A stretch of 64,000 nucleotides of DNA, from assembly GCA_035771175.1 (NCBI GenBank), contig CM069598.1, positions 13,188,539 to 13,252,538 of the forward strand, read 5' to 3'. The translations under genes were made by a program, and so were the position numbers. Of the stretch, positions 34,540-45,690 are shown piece after piece; the first letter of the stretch is position 1, and each line of letters starts with the position of its first letter. Source of the stretch: Paratinospora sagittata (Eukaryota; Streptophyta; Magnoliopsida; Ranunculales; Menispermaceae). The notes beneath the pieces are model-generated. The model was not told the DNA's origin. It saw only the letters and a program-made list of their open reading frames with translations, and ran no database searches.

Positions 34540-36745
34540 TTCTTGTTGGGTTCAAGCTTCATCAGGCTGTGAGTAGAGTCATAGGACGATCTTCTAAGCT
34601 CCTTTGTCAAGTACTGGATTTAGAACTCAAGCTCCGTCCTGGTTTGGTTTGAATAGGTTTTAATACTTGGACTCAAATGAAAACATAAGGCTTTTCAATT
34701 TTAGGCCCAATAAAAAAGATGGGATATCCAACACTTTAGCTTTGTTTTTGCCAAGCATTGCCAAAGTACCTGTAAAAATAAAATAAAAAGACTTAAAACA
34801 AGGGTATGCTATGCATTAATATTTGTTTACTTTGTTGAATATCAATAATTAAACTTAGCTCGTGTCCTAAGAGACTCTTAAATAATCATTTGAATTATCC
34901 TAGCTAATAGAGTCGTGTGTATTGAGGGCCTCTTAAATCATCCAAACTACTCTATGTAAGAAATCATCAACTGAGTTAGTTATCTTTGGTTTAAATATTC
35001 TTCCTATGGTTCTGTTTAGGAGAACTTTTACAAAATCATTTTTTCAAGAAGTGTTTCTACCAAAAGTGTTTTTAAGAAAAGTTGGTATCTTTCAACTTTT
35101 TCTAAAAGCTAAATACTATTCTAACATGGCTCTACTGATTAAATATATGTTGTTAATAATTTAGATCTTAGCATCTTTGTTTTAGAGGCTTCAATCTCTC
35201 TCATCAGTGAAATTAATTAGAATCTGTGTCAAAATGTAAATTTGGATCCTATATTCCTATTAGACCAGACCATGTGGTTAAGTAGTTTATAAGTTACTTA
35301 ACCACATGGTCTGGTCTAATAATTCCGATGCCCTGGAAAGCTTTCGATGTCAGCCCTCATAAAAAATAAAAAAGTTAAAAAAAGAAAGCTTGGAATCAAA
35401 TAAGTTTTATACGAAAGAAAGAAAGATTTGAGAAATGTTGTTATCAATTCCCACTCAAATTCTTGCAAAGTTTATTCTATTCGCACACAGTAATTAAACT
35501 AAGTCTGTTGGTACAAAATCTTCTTCACCCGTTAAGTCATGGTATAGGTTCCTTTCCATCTCACTATCAGTACCTCAATACAATACTAATTCCAAGTGCA
35601 ACCAACGGTTTGAAGCAAATTAAGCAAAAAGCCCAATCATTTTAACAACATTTACACGTCTTCTTTGTATCTGTTTTAGTACAGACAACTAGCTAGGATA
35701 ACTATGATACTACGACAATCACACTCTATATTCAAGACTGGAATCATCCATGGAATCAATGAGAGAAGAGTAGAGACGGGTGTTTATTTTCTTTGCATGT
35801 TGGAAGGGAAAGCCTAAATCAGAATTGTAACGCTATGTAGGATAAGTCACTTGGGTCAAGCTTGAAGCTCCCTCCCTCATGAGAGAGTTTGTAAATATAT
35901 TTGAATACCACCACTAACCTCCAAGCTATGGAATTAACTTTTTAACCTCTAAATTAGTTCGTATTATAACAGACACAAACACACACCAACTACTAACTAC
36001 TCCGCAATGAACTTCTCTACCACTAACTATTCTTCTTCTTCCCTCGAACACTCTCCTCTTTTCTCCCAAGAATCTTAAAACCGTCCACTAAACAAATACC
36101 TTTCATCTATATATATAATTCAACATCTCTTCTTGAAACACTATCGTATTCTTATTCTCACAATCCGACATTCAATTGGATAAAGCATGTATCAACAAGA
36201 ACCACTCAATCTTATCTTGCACCTTTTTCTTGTTCAATTTGACATGAAGTAGCGCAGAATTTACTTTTTTCAAGTGTTCATTCGGATGCACCAAGTAGGT
36301 ACAGTAACAACGACTTACAAATCTTATAAAGATTTTTCCCTCTTCAAATTGGCTGCAAAGCTCCACAAAGTTGAGGGATTACTAATAGATACTTAAATTT
36401 GTAGAGTTAACACTCTCTGACCAATTATTTGAACCACCACCAGCACTATTAAACATAGAAATCAGAGAAACACCTCCAAATTAACAAAACCAAAAAATAT
36501 ACAGAGAACAAATCTGAAGAAGAATTTTTTCCTTATAAACAACAAGAGAGCAGAGAAACTACTGCTCGCATATCTATAAATTTATTCAGAATGTACAAGA
36601 TGCTGCTGCAACAACAACAACGCCACGAAAATATACTCTTTTTTTTTTTCTTTATACACAGAGAACCAATAACCAGAGACCCAAACTCACCCCAAGAAGA
36701 TCATCAAATTTCCCCCAAAACTGATCTCTTCATCACTTAAATTAA
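34540..36745. other. Intergenic sequence and PUB8 3' flank
   Basis: Contains the hairpin at 35259-35320 and MITE-like AAAAGTGTTTTT wording at 35030-35110. The last 150-250 bases before the PUB8 stop codon are its likely 3' UTR. ORFs at 35463-35645 and 36172-36366 have no recognisable products. Confidence 0.45.
35259..35320. repeat. Perfect 26-bp inverted repeat with a 10-base loop
   Basis: Left arm 35259-35284 (ATTAGACCAGACCATGTGG...) and right arm 35295-35320 are exact reverse complements, separated by GTTTATAAGT. No terminal repeat family or target duplication is apparent. Confidence 0.9.
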
Positions 36746-37870
36746 TTAACCCTTCTTCAATCGACAACTTCTCAGAGACTGAACCAAAGCAGAAGCGTTC
36801 CTACTAATCTTCTCATTCTCATCCTCCACCAACCCCAAACAAATATCTAACCCCCCATTCCTCATCACCTCCAACCCAAACTTCTCACAATAACAACACA
36901 TCGAATTCAACGCAGAAAGCGCATAAACCACACTCCTCCCACTCCCCCCACTCCTCAAAACCCTAACCAAAACCTCCACAACACACCCAACACCAACCCT
37001 CCCCATCTCCTCTCTCCCTTCCCCACACTTCGCCAACAAACTCAGAACCCCCACCGCCCTCTCCACGGCACACCCACCCACCACCAACATCTCAACCAAA
37101 ACACCAACAACCCCACACTCAATCGCTCGCTTCTTATTATCCGCAAATGAACACAACACATACAACGCCGTCGCCGCTTCTCTCTTCTCCCTCTCTTTCC
37201 CTTCCTTTAACAACACCACCAGCGACCCAATCGCCGACGGGTACGCCCCGATCGTCCCCTTGTTGACCTCCAACATTGCCAGACTCGTGAGAACTGTCGC
37301 AGCGCAGGCTCTGCAACTCGAATTGCCACCCCGCAACGCCGCTACGACGACCCCAATCGCGCCTTCCGCGACCAAACCCACCTTGTTGTCGTCGTCGAGG
37401 CTGAGGTTGAGCAGCAATGTTAGGCCGGATTCGCGGACGGGAGTGTGGTCGGAGGCTACAGAGGTGAGGACGGCGGCGACGGCGCCGGAGTTTATGAGGC
37501 GTTGCCGGAAAACGAGGCTGCGTTTGCAGAGCCCGGCGAGGGTGTTGAGGGAATCGAGTTTGGCTTGTGAGGGAGATGATGGTGAAGAAGAAGAGGTGAG
37601 GGAGAGAATTAGGGTTTGGGGGTCTGGATGGGATTTAGAGGGGGAGGTGAGGGTAAAGTTGGAAATGAGGCTGCGGAGGGCGAGATTGGGGATGAGGGAG
37701 GAGTGAAGGGGGAGGGGCTGTTTGGTAATTGGGCAAGTGCGGTTGCCGGAGTCGAGCCAGCGTTGGATGGAGGAGCGGTCGAAGGTGTGGCCGGAGGAGA
37801 TGATCACTGGGTCGGTCATGATCTCGAGGGATATCGGACACTTGAAATCGTCCGGTAACTGACTCGCCAT
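36746..37870 (-). CDS. PUB8: U-box E3 ubiquitin ligase with ARM repeats, PUB8 type
   Basis: Transfers ubiquitin from an E2 to target proteins. Intronless, 374 aa. The U-box occupies about residues 8-75: LPDDFKCPISLEIM, DPVIISSGHTFDRSSIQRWL, GNRTCPITKQPL, LIPNLALRSLI. A serine/proline-rich linker (about 75-100) leads into armadillo-type helical repeats to the end, for example GAVAAVLTSVASD, ESGLTLLLNLSLDDDNK and EGAIGVVVAALRGG. The layout and length match plant PUB8. The coding region is much more GC-rich than its surroundings, with many ORF shadows on the + strand. No TATA box is evident; a (GA)n run at about 37975-37989 upstream reads as a CT patch in the sense of transcription. No damage is seen. 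Substrate unknown. Confidence 0.93.
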   Translation of the reverse strand: MASQLPDDFKCPISLEIMTDPVIISSGHTFDRSSIQRWLDSGNRTCPITKQPLPLHSSLIPNLALRSLISNFTLTSPSKSHPDPQTLILSLTSSSSPSSPSQAKLDSLNTLAGLCKRSLVFRQRLINSGAVAAVLTSVASDHTPVRESGLTLLLNLSLDDDNKVGLVAEGAIGVVVAALRGGNSSCRACAATVLTSLAMLEVNKGTIGAYPSAIGSLVVLLKEGKEREKREAATALYVLCSFADNKKRAIECGVVGVLVEMLVVGGCAVERAVGVLSLLAKCGEGREEMGRVGVGCVVEVLVRVLRSGGSGRSVVYALSALNSMCCYCEKFGLEVMRNGGLDICLGLVEDENEKISRNASALVQSLRSCRLKKG

Positions 37871-39212
37871 TTTTTTCCTTTTTTTCTGTTTTCTGTTGTT
37901 TTGTTATGAGACGAAGGAAGACCAAGGGGTTTTTGAGAGAGAGCGAGAGTTGAGGCTGAGAAGAATAACTAATACGAGAGAGAGAGAGACCTAGGACGGT
38001 CTCTTGTAGGGCCAGTGAAAGTGTGCTGATGGGGGAAGTGAAGTTACTATGTTGTCCCTCATATTTGACTGGTATTATTCACAGTACTGCTCAGGTTTGA
38101 CTTTTTGGTGTTTTTAATTTTTGACTTTTATGATTAAATGAAAATGAAAAACTTGAGTTTTTATGGCTGTTTTTTTCTATTATTTTTCGCTTTTATTTTC
38201 CTTCTTAAAATGTCGGTTGGTGATGATATAAATGTGAGCATTTATATTGGTAAATTATTGAATCTTATAAAAGCAAGCAGTTAAGGCAAAATAAATAAGT
38301 AAAATGCATATGAATACAAGTTTATAAATCCGGCCTTCCAAAATAAAAGTTTATAAATTCGTGTAAAGACGTGTTATATATTTTGTCTAACATAATAATT
38401 ATTGTATAAGACTGTTTTTCTTTTCCTATGCTCTCTAATTAACAAATAATCAATGATATAATATATTAAAAATAAATATTTTATACATTATTAATAAAAT
38501 ATACATATTAAATAACTCATCTAAAAAGGGATATAAATACCGAATAATATTTTACTTATCTGTAAGTATCAAAATTAAAAAATTAAATTATTCATAAAGA
38601 TATTGATAGCGCAACGCCAAGGTTATGAAGGTCTTTAAGTTCAAATTTTGACTTGATAAGTTTTTCGTCTTGAGTATATGAATTAATTAGCGGTGGGTTC
38701 ATTTAGGTTCAGTAGATTAATTAATTTTTAAGATTATATATCACTGTTAAAAAATATATATTAAAAAAATAAAAAATAAAAGGGTATTTTAGGCATTTGA
38801 CACTTTTAAACTTGTAATTTGATCTCGTTTTCCTAGTTTTGTCGGTAGCTTTGCCGGGAACAAATAAAATGGGGCTTTCTTTAGTAAAAGTGGAAAGTTA
38901 TCATTCTCCCCGAACTTTCGTGCTAATGACAAAAATCCCAGTTTTAGGATCATCTAAGGGTAATATCGTCATTCAAAGACAATATACGCCACATCATCGC
39001 CATGGCAACGTTATTGAATGTGAATGGCTGAGGAGTTCTCTCAGCACCAGCATGGCCAAATTTCATCCGATTTGACCATTTCACCCTTATGCAAGACTTC
39101 CTCTATGTTGACCAAGCGGAATGATTTCGAAGCGAAATTGGGAGACAAGAGGGAGGGTATTTTTGGGAACAAAATGATGGAGGGTAAGATGGTAAAAACG
39201 AAGGGGTGAGAT
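37871..39212. other. PUB8 upstream region and intergenic DNA
   Basis: 37871-38000 is the likely PUB8 leader and core promoter. Farther out the DNA is AT-rich. Overlapping ORFs on both strands at 38839-39298 lie in a less AT-rich tract, but none resembles a known protein. Confidence 0.45.
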
Positions 39213-39548
39213 TTGACGTGTCCATGTAAACAAGCGCGTGGAACTTTTGATCCCTGGAGGCTATAGAGGATGACGACGTTCGTACCATCACGTGACAACT
39301 GGCAAGAATGTGATGGCTGAGATTATTTCACTTTTTTATTTTACTCAAAAATGTTATTTATTATAAGAAATGAGATAGAATGAATAGACCAGTAGGGGCC
39401 GCTCTGCCTCTCACCCGTGCCGACGCGTATTGACCCAATCGACAGGGCTTACGCCAGTGAAGGGATGAGCACGTGGAAGGATTTCAGGAAAGGTGGGGCC
39501 GTCGAATCCTAATTCCGTTAAATCCAAATTATTCTGACACGTGGATCG
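39213..39548. promoter_or_regulatory. Cluster of ACGT-core (G-box/ABRE-like) motifs
   Basis: Four ACGTG words in about 335 bases: TGACGTGTCC near 39213, ATCACGTGACA near 39288, AGCACGTGGAA near 39468 and GACACGTGGATC near 39536. They are typical bZIP/bHLH sites in plant promoters. No gene starts just downstream on either strand, so the target, if any, is unclear; PUB8 reads away from here, with its start codon about 1.35 kb distant. Confidence 0.4.
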
Positions 39549-39732
39549 TATGTATTAGGAACCGATAGGATTAATTAGTTAGGTATAAAGACACTGTAAA
39601 ATATTATTTGTGGATTTTTTAATTCACTTTTATGGATTAAAATAAAATAAAATAGATAATGTGAAATTTCAAAAGATTCTTCAAAGTTCACACAGAAAAG
39701 CAACACAAGGAGAAAACTCAGAAAGAAACTCA

Positions 39733-39964
39733 GGTTATATTTGATTGGGTACGTGTAAACAAATTTTTATAATACCTAAATCATGAAATTGAAAAACTTA
39801 AACGATTAAATGTCCTTTTTTAAGGGTTTTTTTTTTTTTTAACATAGAAGAGTGAAAAGAAAAGTTTGGATTTTACTCTACCAAATATGTTTTTATACAC
39901 TGTTTTGATCCTTTTACTATTTAAAAAGTGAAAATTATTTTCAAGTTACAAACCAAACGCAACC
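39733..39964. mobile_element. MITE with GGTT termini
   Basis: Left end GGTTATATTTGATTGGGTA and right end (inverted) GGTTGCGTTTGGTTTGTA are diverged terminal inverted repeats. TCA flanks both sides and may be a 3-bp duplication of PIF/Harbinger type, but three bases is weak evidence. 232 bp, non-coding. Confidence 0.5.
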
Positions 39965-40110
39965 TCAATTTTCTTCGAGTTGTCGATCACATGGTGTTGC
40001 TTGTGTATTACACAATGCACCTATGATTGGGCGGGGCTTGGGGGAGGGGTAATTGATTTTTTAAATTTGAAATGAGAGGCAATTTTTGGACATTATGCAT
40101 TGTTATTGAC

Positions 40111-40670
40111 GAACTTGGATCTTGACTAGAACCGATATTGTCATCGCTTAACAACCTGTAGGCCCACTATTGGGCTTATGACCAGGGTTTCACCTTAAAA
40201 GACCTCAATATTAATGAGAGGAAAATCCATACTTATATCTCACGCGACAAATGCTTTTCTTTTTGAGGTGAGACTATTCTTTTAGTCCACACAGTCCAAC
40301 AATCTTCAGTTTAGGCCAAAATTCAAATGGTCATTCGTCGTTATGAGCAAGTTGGCTCCTAATGAGCTCACTCTATCTTAATACACATTGGGTAGGCTCC
40401 ATTGAGTCCATACTAACTCAATTTAAACATATGTCATGACCAAATCATTGGCTATGATGTTATAATGGATGGGTTTGAATCACGACTAGTATTGATATTG
40501 TTCCCACTTAATCACTTCTAGGCCTATTATTGAGTTTAGGTGTAACATTTTACCCAATAAGACCTCAGTCCTAATGAGAGAACATCTATACTTAATTATA
40601 TCTCAATGAATTTTTTCTTTCCAATGTTAAACTAATCTTTCGATTTAGACATGTCCAACAATTATCTTGG
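40111..40670 (-). mobile_element. TRIM-like miniature LTR element
   Basis: Two diverged direct repeats of about 200 bp (40111-40310 and 40471-40670) share a colinear run of words such as AAGACCTCA, AATGAGAG and GTCCAACAAT. They are 160 bases apart, a typical layout for terminal-repeat retrotransposons in miniature. GGCTATGATGTTA at 40451-40463, just outside the second repeat, is a plausible decayed complement of the iMet primer site, giving a minus orientation. A simple segmental duplication is the alternative. Confidence 0.45.
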
Positions 40671-43039
40671 GAGTCTTTTTCCGATATGAGGATGTTGTTT
40701 TCGAAAAGGCTTGTCTTCTGTTTTTAATGAAATCTTATATTTCTCTCAAAAAAAATAGTCACAAGACAAATAAATTTGTCAAAAAAACACATGAAGAATT
40801 ATAAAATATATTAGAAACATGGGGGTGGCAAAGGAAATTACTTTTGATGAACAAGGGGGCGTTTGGCGTGTTTTCGAAAAAAAGAAAAAAAAATGCTATA
40901 TCAATGGAAAACTTTTTAGAACTTTAACTTGCACAAGAAATAAATGAAAGGTCATAAGTAATCAATGTATTAAGCTTTCCAAGATGGAAACATCCATCAT
41001 TTGTGTACAAGAAAATGATCCTTAAAGAGAAACAGATAACAGAAGAACTGTCTAGATCTCACAAAGTTGGTGTTATAAAAGATTCATTACTTCATTAACA
41101 ATCGCTGCATGACTTTGTTTTAAACCATATCATAAATTTATTTTCACTTTTATCATAAGTATTATATGATTTTATAATAAGGTGATGTTTGGTAACTCTA
41201 ACCAAAACCGTTAAAACAAGTTAGTTAAACTTTCCTATCTTTCTAAAAGTATATTGACCAAATAAGTAGAGTTATCATAGTTATTATACAGGCTCTTGTT
41301 ATGTATGGGATAACTCGGTCCATCCAATGAGTTAGTTTTATTTGTGTACAATTTTTTAGTGTCTTAGTTTTTTAGTCTAAATTAAAAACTTTCTTATTTG
41401 TGTTAAAAATTAATTCAAACACTTAGTATTATATATATAATTTGTGTAGGAGTACTTTGTGAGTAGACGAAATTTGTTTTAGATTTGATTATAGGTTGTA
41501 ACCTACTTGCATTCTCACATTAGTAGATTGATTCTTATTTTTCGTGGACGTAGGTTTATATTCACCGAATTACGTAAATTTGTGTGTTTCTTTACATTCG
41601 TTTGGATCGTTTGAGATTATGTGTTTGATATTTGACTTTCGTTTCCGCTGTGCACAACAACTCTTAAGACTTTTATCTCTTAACAAAAAAAAAAAAAAAA
41701 AACGTTGAAAAAAAAGAGGAAATATTTCAAGTTCTTAGCATTAACAGTAAAATGGGGGACAATCATAAGATACTATAATTCTATTGTATATATAGTGAGA
41801 TTTACTACATTTTAGAACTTTATGATGTCATTTGCACCAGAGCTTTGCATTAACAGTAAAAGAATTGTTGCTTGCAATATTGAACCAATTTATGTAAGGT
41901 TGTCATTTTTTTATATTTTTTATTTTCAAGCTATTAACACATGGTCATATGAGTTTTCGAGGCCCCAGTAGGGCTAGAAGGCATATCAATGGGAAGCATT
42001 TGAAACTCAGAGAAAACTCGAAGATAGAAGCACGAGAACAACTAATCATGATTCAAACTCCCACTTATTTTAAGAGAGAGAGGAGTTGAACCCTTAACTA
42101 AGCTTGTCGGTAGGAGATTTGCATAATTTTTGGTTTTAGATGTATCGTCCTTATTTTTCATTTTTGTCCTTTTTCTCTATTTTGCATGTTTAGCCATCTT
42201 TTTCAAAGTTTTTTTTTTTTTTCTAATTTTTCTTTCTATATATGTTATATACTTTTGTTCACTTAATTTTGATTAAGATATAGGATTTTAAGGTTTTTTT
42301 TTCCAATTTCTTCTTGTTATTACTAATATCTCTTGTATTTGTCAATCCCTTTTTTTAAAAAAATGTTTATTTAACTTTTCTGTTTGGTCCTCTTTCTTTA
42401 TGTTTCTAGATGTTGAGTTTTTTTTTTTTTTTTTTTGGAGGGTTTCAGTTTTACCTCTTCCCTATGTCTATTATTGTTAATAATTTCATGAGTGTTTCTT
42501 ATCAGAGTTATTGCTTTAGCTTTGCCAATGCCTTACTTCCCTTAAGAAATTAATCCAAACCCAGCTATCACAGTTGAACTTAATTGGATAAATGATCAAG
42601 AGATCTCATTTAATGTATGGAACAGGCTCTTGAAGATCATTTCTTAGATGTTGATTAGGGTTTGGTAATATCTTACGGAGGTGATGATCTTGATTTTACT
42701 CTTCTCCTTGATTTTCCATGCATTCTTCTCCTTCCTCATTGGTTGCTGTAAACGTTGATGCAAAGAACCTACAAATTAAGGAAATGCAGAGTAGAGTCAC
42801 CGAGACCCAAAGAGCAAGAGAGAAAGCGAAACAACAATAAGCTTTTGTCATGGACAAATTTTATGGGGATCAGATCTCAATGAGCAGCCAAGTCCATTCA
42901 GAAGATTGCATGGATATGTTAGCAATAATATAAGGACAAATAAATAAATAACTAAAATAATATTCACAATAAAATTCAAACAACAATATGCTTATAATTA
43001 AACAACAAAATAAGTTTAAAAATATACCAAATTTACAGA
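40671..43039. other. Intergenic AT-rich sequence
   Basis: Long A- and T-runs (near 41684, 42204, 42421) and no supported gene. Sequence at 42880-43039 may belong to the LTR remnant that follows. Confidence 0.45.
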
Positions 43040-43587
43040 GCAAAAGTTGAACAAGATGAAACTGAGAAATGTGTAATACACAGTGTCCTTAAAACATATT
43101 CGCCCCTCACGTTGGTGCAAGAGGTAGATTAATATTTATCTCCCAAGATAAAACAGTTAATGAGCAGCAGACTAGCACCTCGTCACTACTCGGGTAAACT
43201 GAGCTTTGCGGAAGACTATCACCACAGACCAACACACCTCAAAACCAATAAGAAGAACTAGAAAGAAAAAAGAGAATCATAAAAATAATAAAAAACTATG
43301 AGAATTAGTGTGTTCAAAATGAAGGAAGACACTACCTTTTATACTAGTAGAAGGGGGTGGTGCTTATTAAGAGCACTAAATAGCTTCAAACGTTAGAATT
43401 AAATTGAATTAAAACCATAGGTTTTTTCAATTTAATTTGAATTTAAAACTCAGTTAAATTATTTAACCATTACTAAGTTTAATTCAATTTAAAACATATA
43501 ACGATTTTTCTAATTTAATTCAAATTTAAAACTCAATTAAATTTAAACCGTTACAAATCTAATTTTTATTTACTAAATTTTTCAACA
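43040..43587 (-). mobile_element. LTR remnant of a minus-strand retrotransposon
   Basis: On the minus strand, GAGGGGAAT (43596-43588, a polypurine tract) is followed directly by TGTTGAAAAATT, a typical LTR start. About 240 bases downstream is TATAAAAGG (43343-43335), suited to an LTR promoter. The far LTR end is not clear, and no internal coding region is seen upstream at 43600-44000. The superfamily is not determined. Confidence 0.4.
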
Positions 43588-44534
43588 ATTCCCCTCGTGA
43601 ATTAAAATTGACTATAACAATAGACACTAGACCCGATGATAAAATTTCATGGTTGAAACCTGCATAGGATAAGTAGGTGTTACCCTTTGAATCTTCTCTT
43701 GTGAAAGTATGTTTACTTTACTAGCTGATCAGTAGATGCGATGCCCTTGAATTGTTATGCCATTTGTGTAACTGATGACGTACTTCACACATAAATTATT
43801 CCCATCTCCACTCAGTTCTCATAGCTATGTTCGTTTTGGCCATGAACATCTCCCTCGTTCTGCAAGAGTTTTTAAGGAATAAGTCCTTTAGAATTTCCGT
43901 TTGAAGCGACCCCACTTATTTCTCACATAGGTGATTTCTTAATGAAGAGTAACCCGCATTACTTCGCTCGGATTTCCGACGCCTAAGAAACATTAAAAGC
44001 CTAACTAATCCTTTTCCTTCCTCTTTGATTTTCCTCCTCTCCTTGATTTCTTAATGTAATTGTTGTTGCTCTCGCTAGTTCAATTAGTGGTGGCCACCCA
44101 ATCAAGACCCCTATTTTTTCCTTACTATATCTCAAGTCAATTTATTTTTTTAGATCTAACAGATTACTTCGACGTTTAGGGATACGAAAACCTTAAGACA
44201 CCAGCACACTGAAAAAAAGGAGAGCAAACCAAACATGACGGCCAGTTTCGCCACCAATCATAAAAAGAATATCCATTCGCACATGAAGATGCAAAGACCC
44301 AGGAAAAAGCAACAGTGTAATTTCTTCTCACATTTTTGACTCCTTGTAGCTATCTTGAAAAACCCTTCTATTATGCTCGAGCCAAAGAGCCAAAGGTACC
44401 AGAAAGTCACATCAGAGGAGGAGGAAGTTTGGTGAGAATGTGAGATAGTGAGACTTTTCATCACGATTGCTGGGGATGCAAATTCTCCCCCTAGTAAAAG
44501 TGAACCACTCAAGCCACTAAGTAACTGCATTATG
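43588..44534. other. Uncharacterised sequence beside the LTR remnant
   Basis: 43600-44010 is less AT-rich than its surroundings and may be the untranslated 3' part of the element that owned the 43.04-43.59 kb LTR. A 90-codon ORF at 44258-44530 (-) has no recognisable product. Confidence 0.3.
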
Positions 44535-44928
44535 TGTGGGGTCCACCCTCAAGAAATAAAATAGGTGGTTGTTGGCCGCCCACGAGGGCGGCCAACATCT
44601 TGGTAAACAATTCGGCACTACGCCGAATTGTTTGAAAGTTATTTTTTTATATTATAAATATATTAAATTATATATTTATAATTACGAAAATGCCCCTGAA
44701 TACTCCTATAAATAGAGCTTTACTTCATTCTTGGAATTCATTTTCAGTGAGTTAGATTCCTGAAATCTATTCTTAGAGATCTATTCAAGAGATTCAATCT
44801 GTAAAATCCACCTAAGGGTGAAGTAATACAAGTTTGCTGTCTCCCGTGGACGTAGACAATTTGCCAAACCACGTTAAATATTGTTGTATTATTTTTTCTT
44901 TCATACTTTACCATGATTCCGCACAACA
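44535..44928 (+). repeat. 5' LTR of Copia-2
   Basis: Begins TGTGGGGTCCACC or two bases earlier and ends CACAACA. An inverted repeat GGCCGCCC/GGGCGGCC lies near 44575-44594, with a second, CAATTCGGC/GCCGAATTG, just after it. TATAAATAG at 44707-44715 is a good promoter TATA box. Confidence 0.7.
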
Positions 44929-44931
44929 AAT

Positions 44932-44943
44932 TGGTATCAGAGC
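44932..44943 (+). other. Copia-2 primer binding site
   Basis: TGGTATCAGAGC, three bases after the LTR; exact plant initiator-Met primer site. Confidence 0.85.
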
Positions 44944-45163
44944 CAAGGTGAAGCTTTGAAAGAAAAACGGACACTCTGTCGAATTTTTCGAGACTGCGTC
45001 GAAATTTCGAGATTCTATAAACGTGATCGGAACTGTTTTCTGATCACCCGTGGAGGTAGCTCTTGTTTCCAAGAGTCCAACGCAACAAACGACAAGAAAA
45101 ACAGACAAGAAACGAGTTCCCAGGAGCCGATCAAAGTTTGATCTTTGTATTTTGCAAATTTTT

Positions 45164-45520
45164 TTGCCAGACACTGTTCATCCCGACTCTGTTCATCCCC
45201 GACACTGTTTAGCCCGGCACTATTCTGACCCGGATCCGACCCAGATCCGGCGCTGTTTATCTCAGGCCCAGCCCACTCAGTTAGCACTGTTCATCCCCCC
45301 GGTCCAGCCCCCTTGACCCGCTCAGTTCACCAGGCCCAGCCATTTCGGCCTGACACTATTCATAAGGTCCAGCCCGCCCTTAACCGTTTCAGCCTGATAC
45401 TGTTCATCTGGCCCCAGCCCGCTTTTAAGCCTGATACTGTTCATTTGACCCAGCCCGATACTGTATATCCGGCCCGATTCTGTTTATCCCGGTCCGACAC
45501 TGTTCATCCGGATCATTTTT
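45164..45520 (+). repeat. Degenerate ACTGTTCATCC motif array in the Copia-2 leader
   Basis: About a dozen irregularly spaced copies of ACTGTTCAT (variants CTGTTTAT, ACTATTCAT, ACTGTATAT) are separated by C-rich spacers such as CCCGGCCC and CCAGCCC. GC-rich against an AT-rich background. The ORFs across it are accidental. Confidence 0.85.
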
Positions 45521-45690
45521 TGTCTGATTTTAGCAAAGTCAGACTCGTTTCCACCATTTTTGACCTTTCTGGACGCAACCGTGCAATCAGTTTCTGCAGA
45601 TTCAACTCCTAAGTTATTGATATAGCTTAGTTTGGAGTTGTTTATCATTTTTTCAAGCACTTTTCGTCGTCATACATATATTCGGTCTTA

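Noticed and set aside
37260..37858. Long ORFs on the + strand opposite PUB8
   Set aside because: Shadows of the GC-rich PUB8 coding region; the products are low-complexity and lack family motifs.
38839..39298. Overlapping ORFs of 61-85 codons on both strands
   Set aside because: Products resemble nothing known, frames on both strands are equally open, and no introns or 3' signals support a gene.
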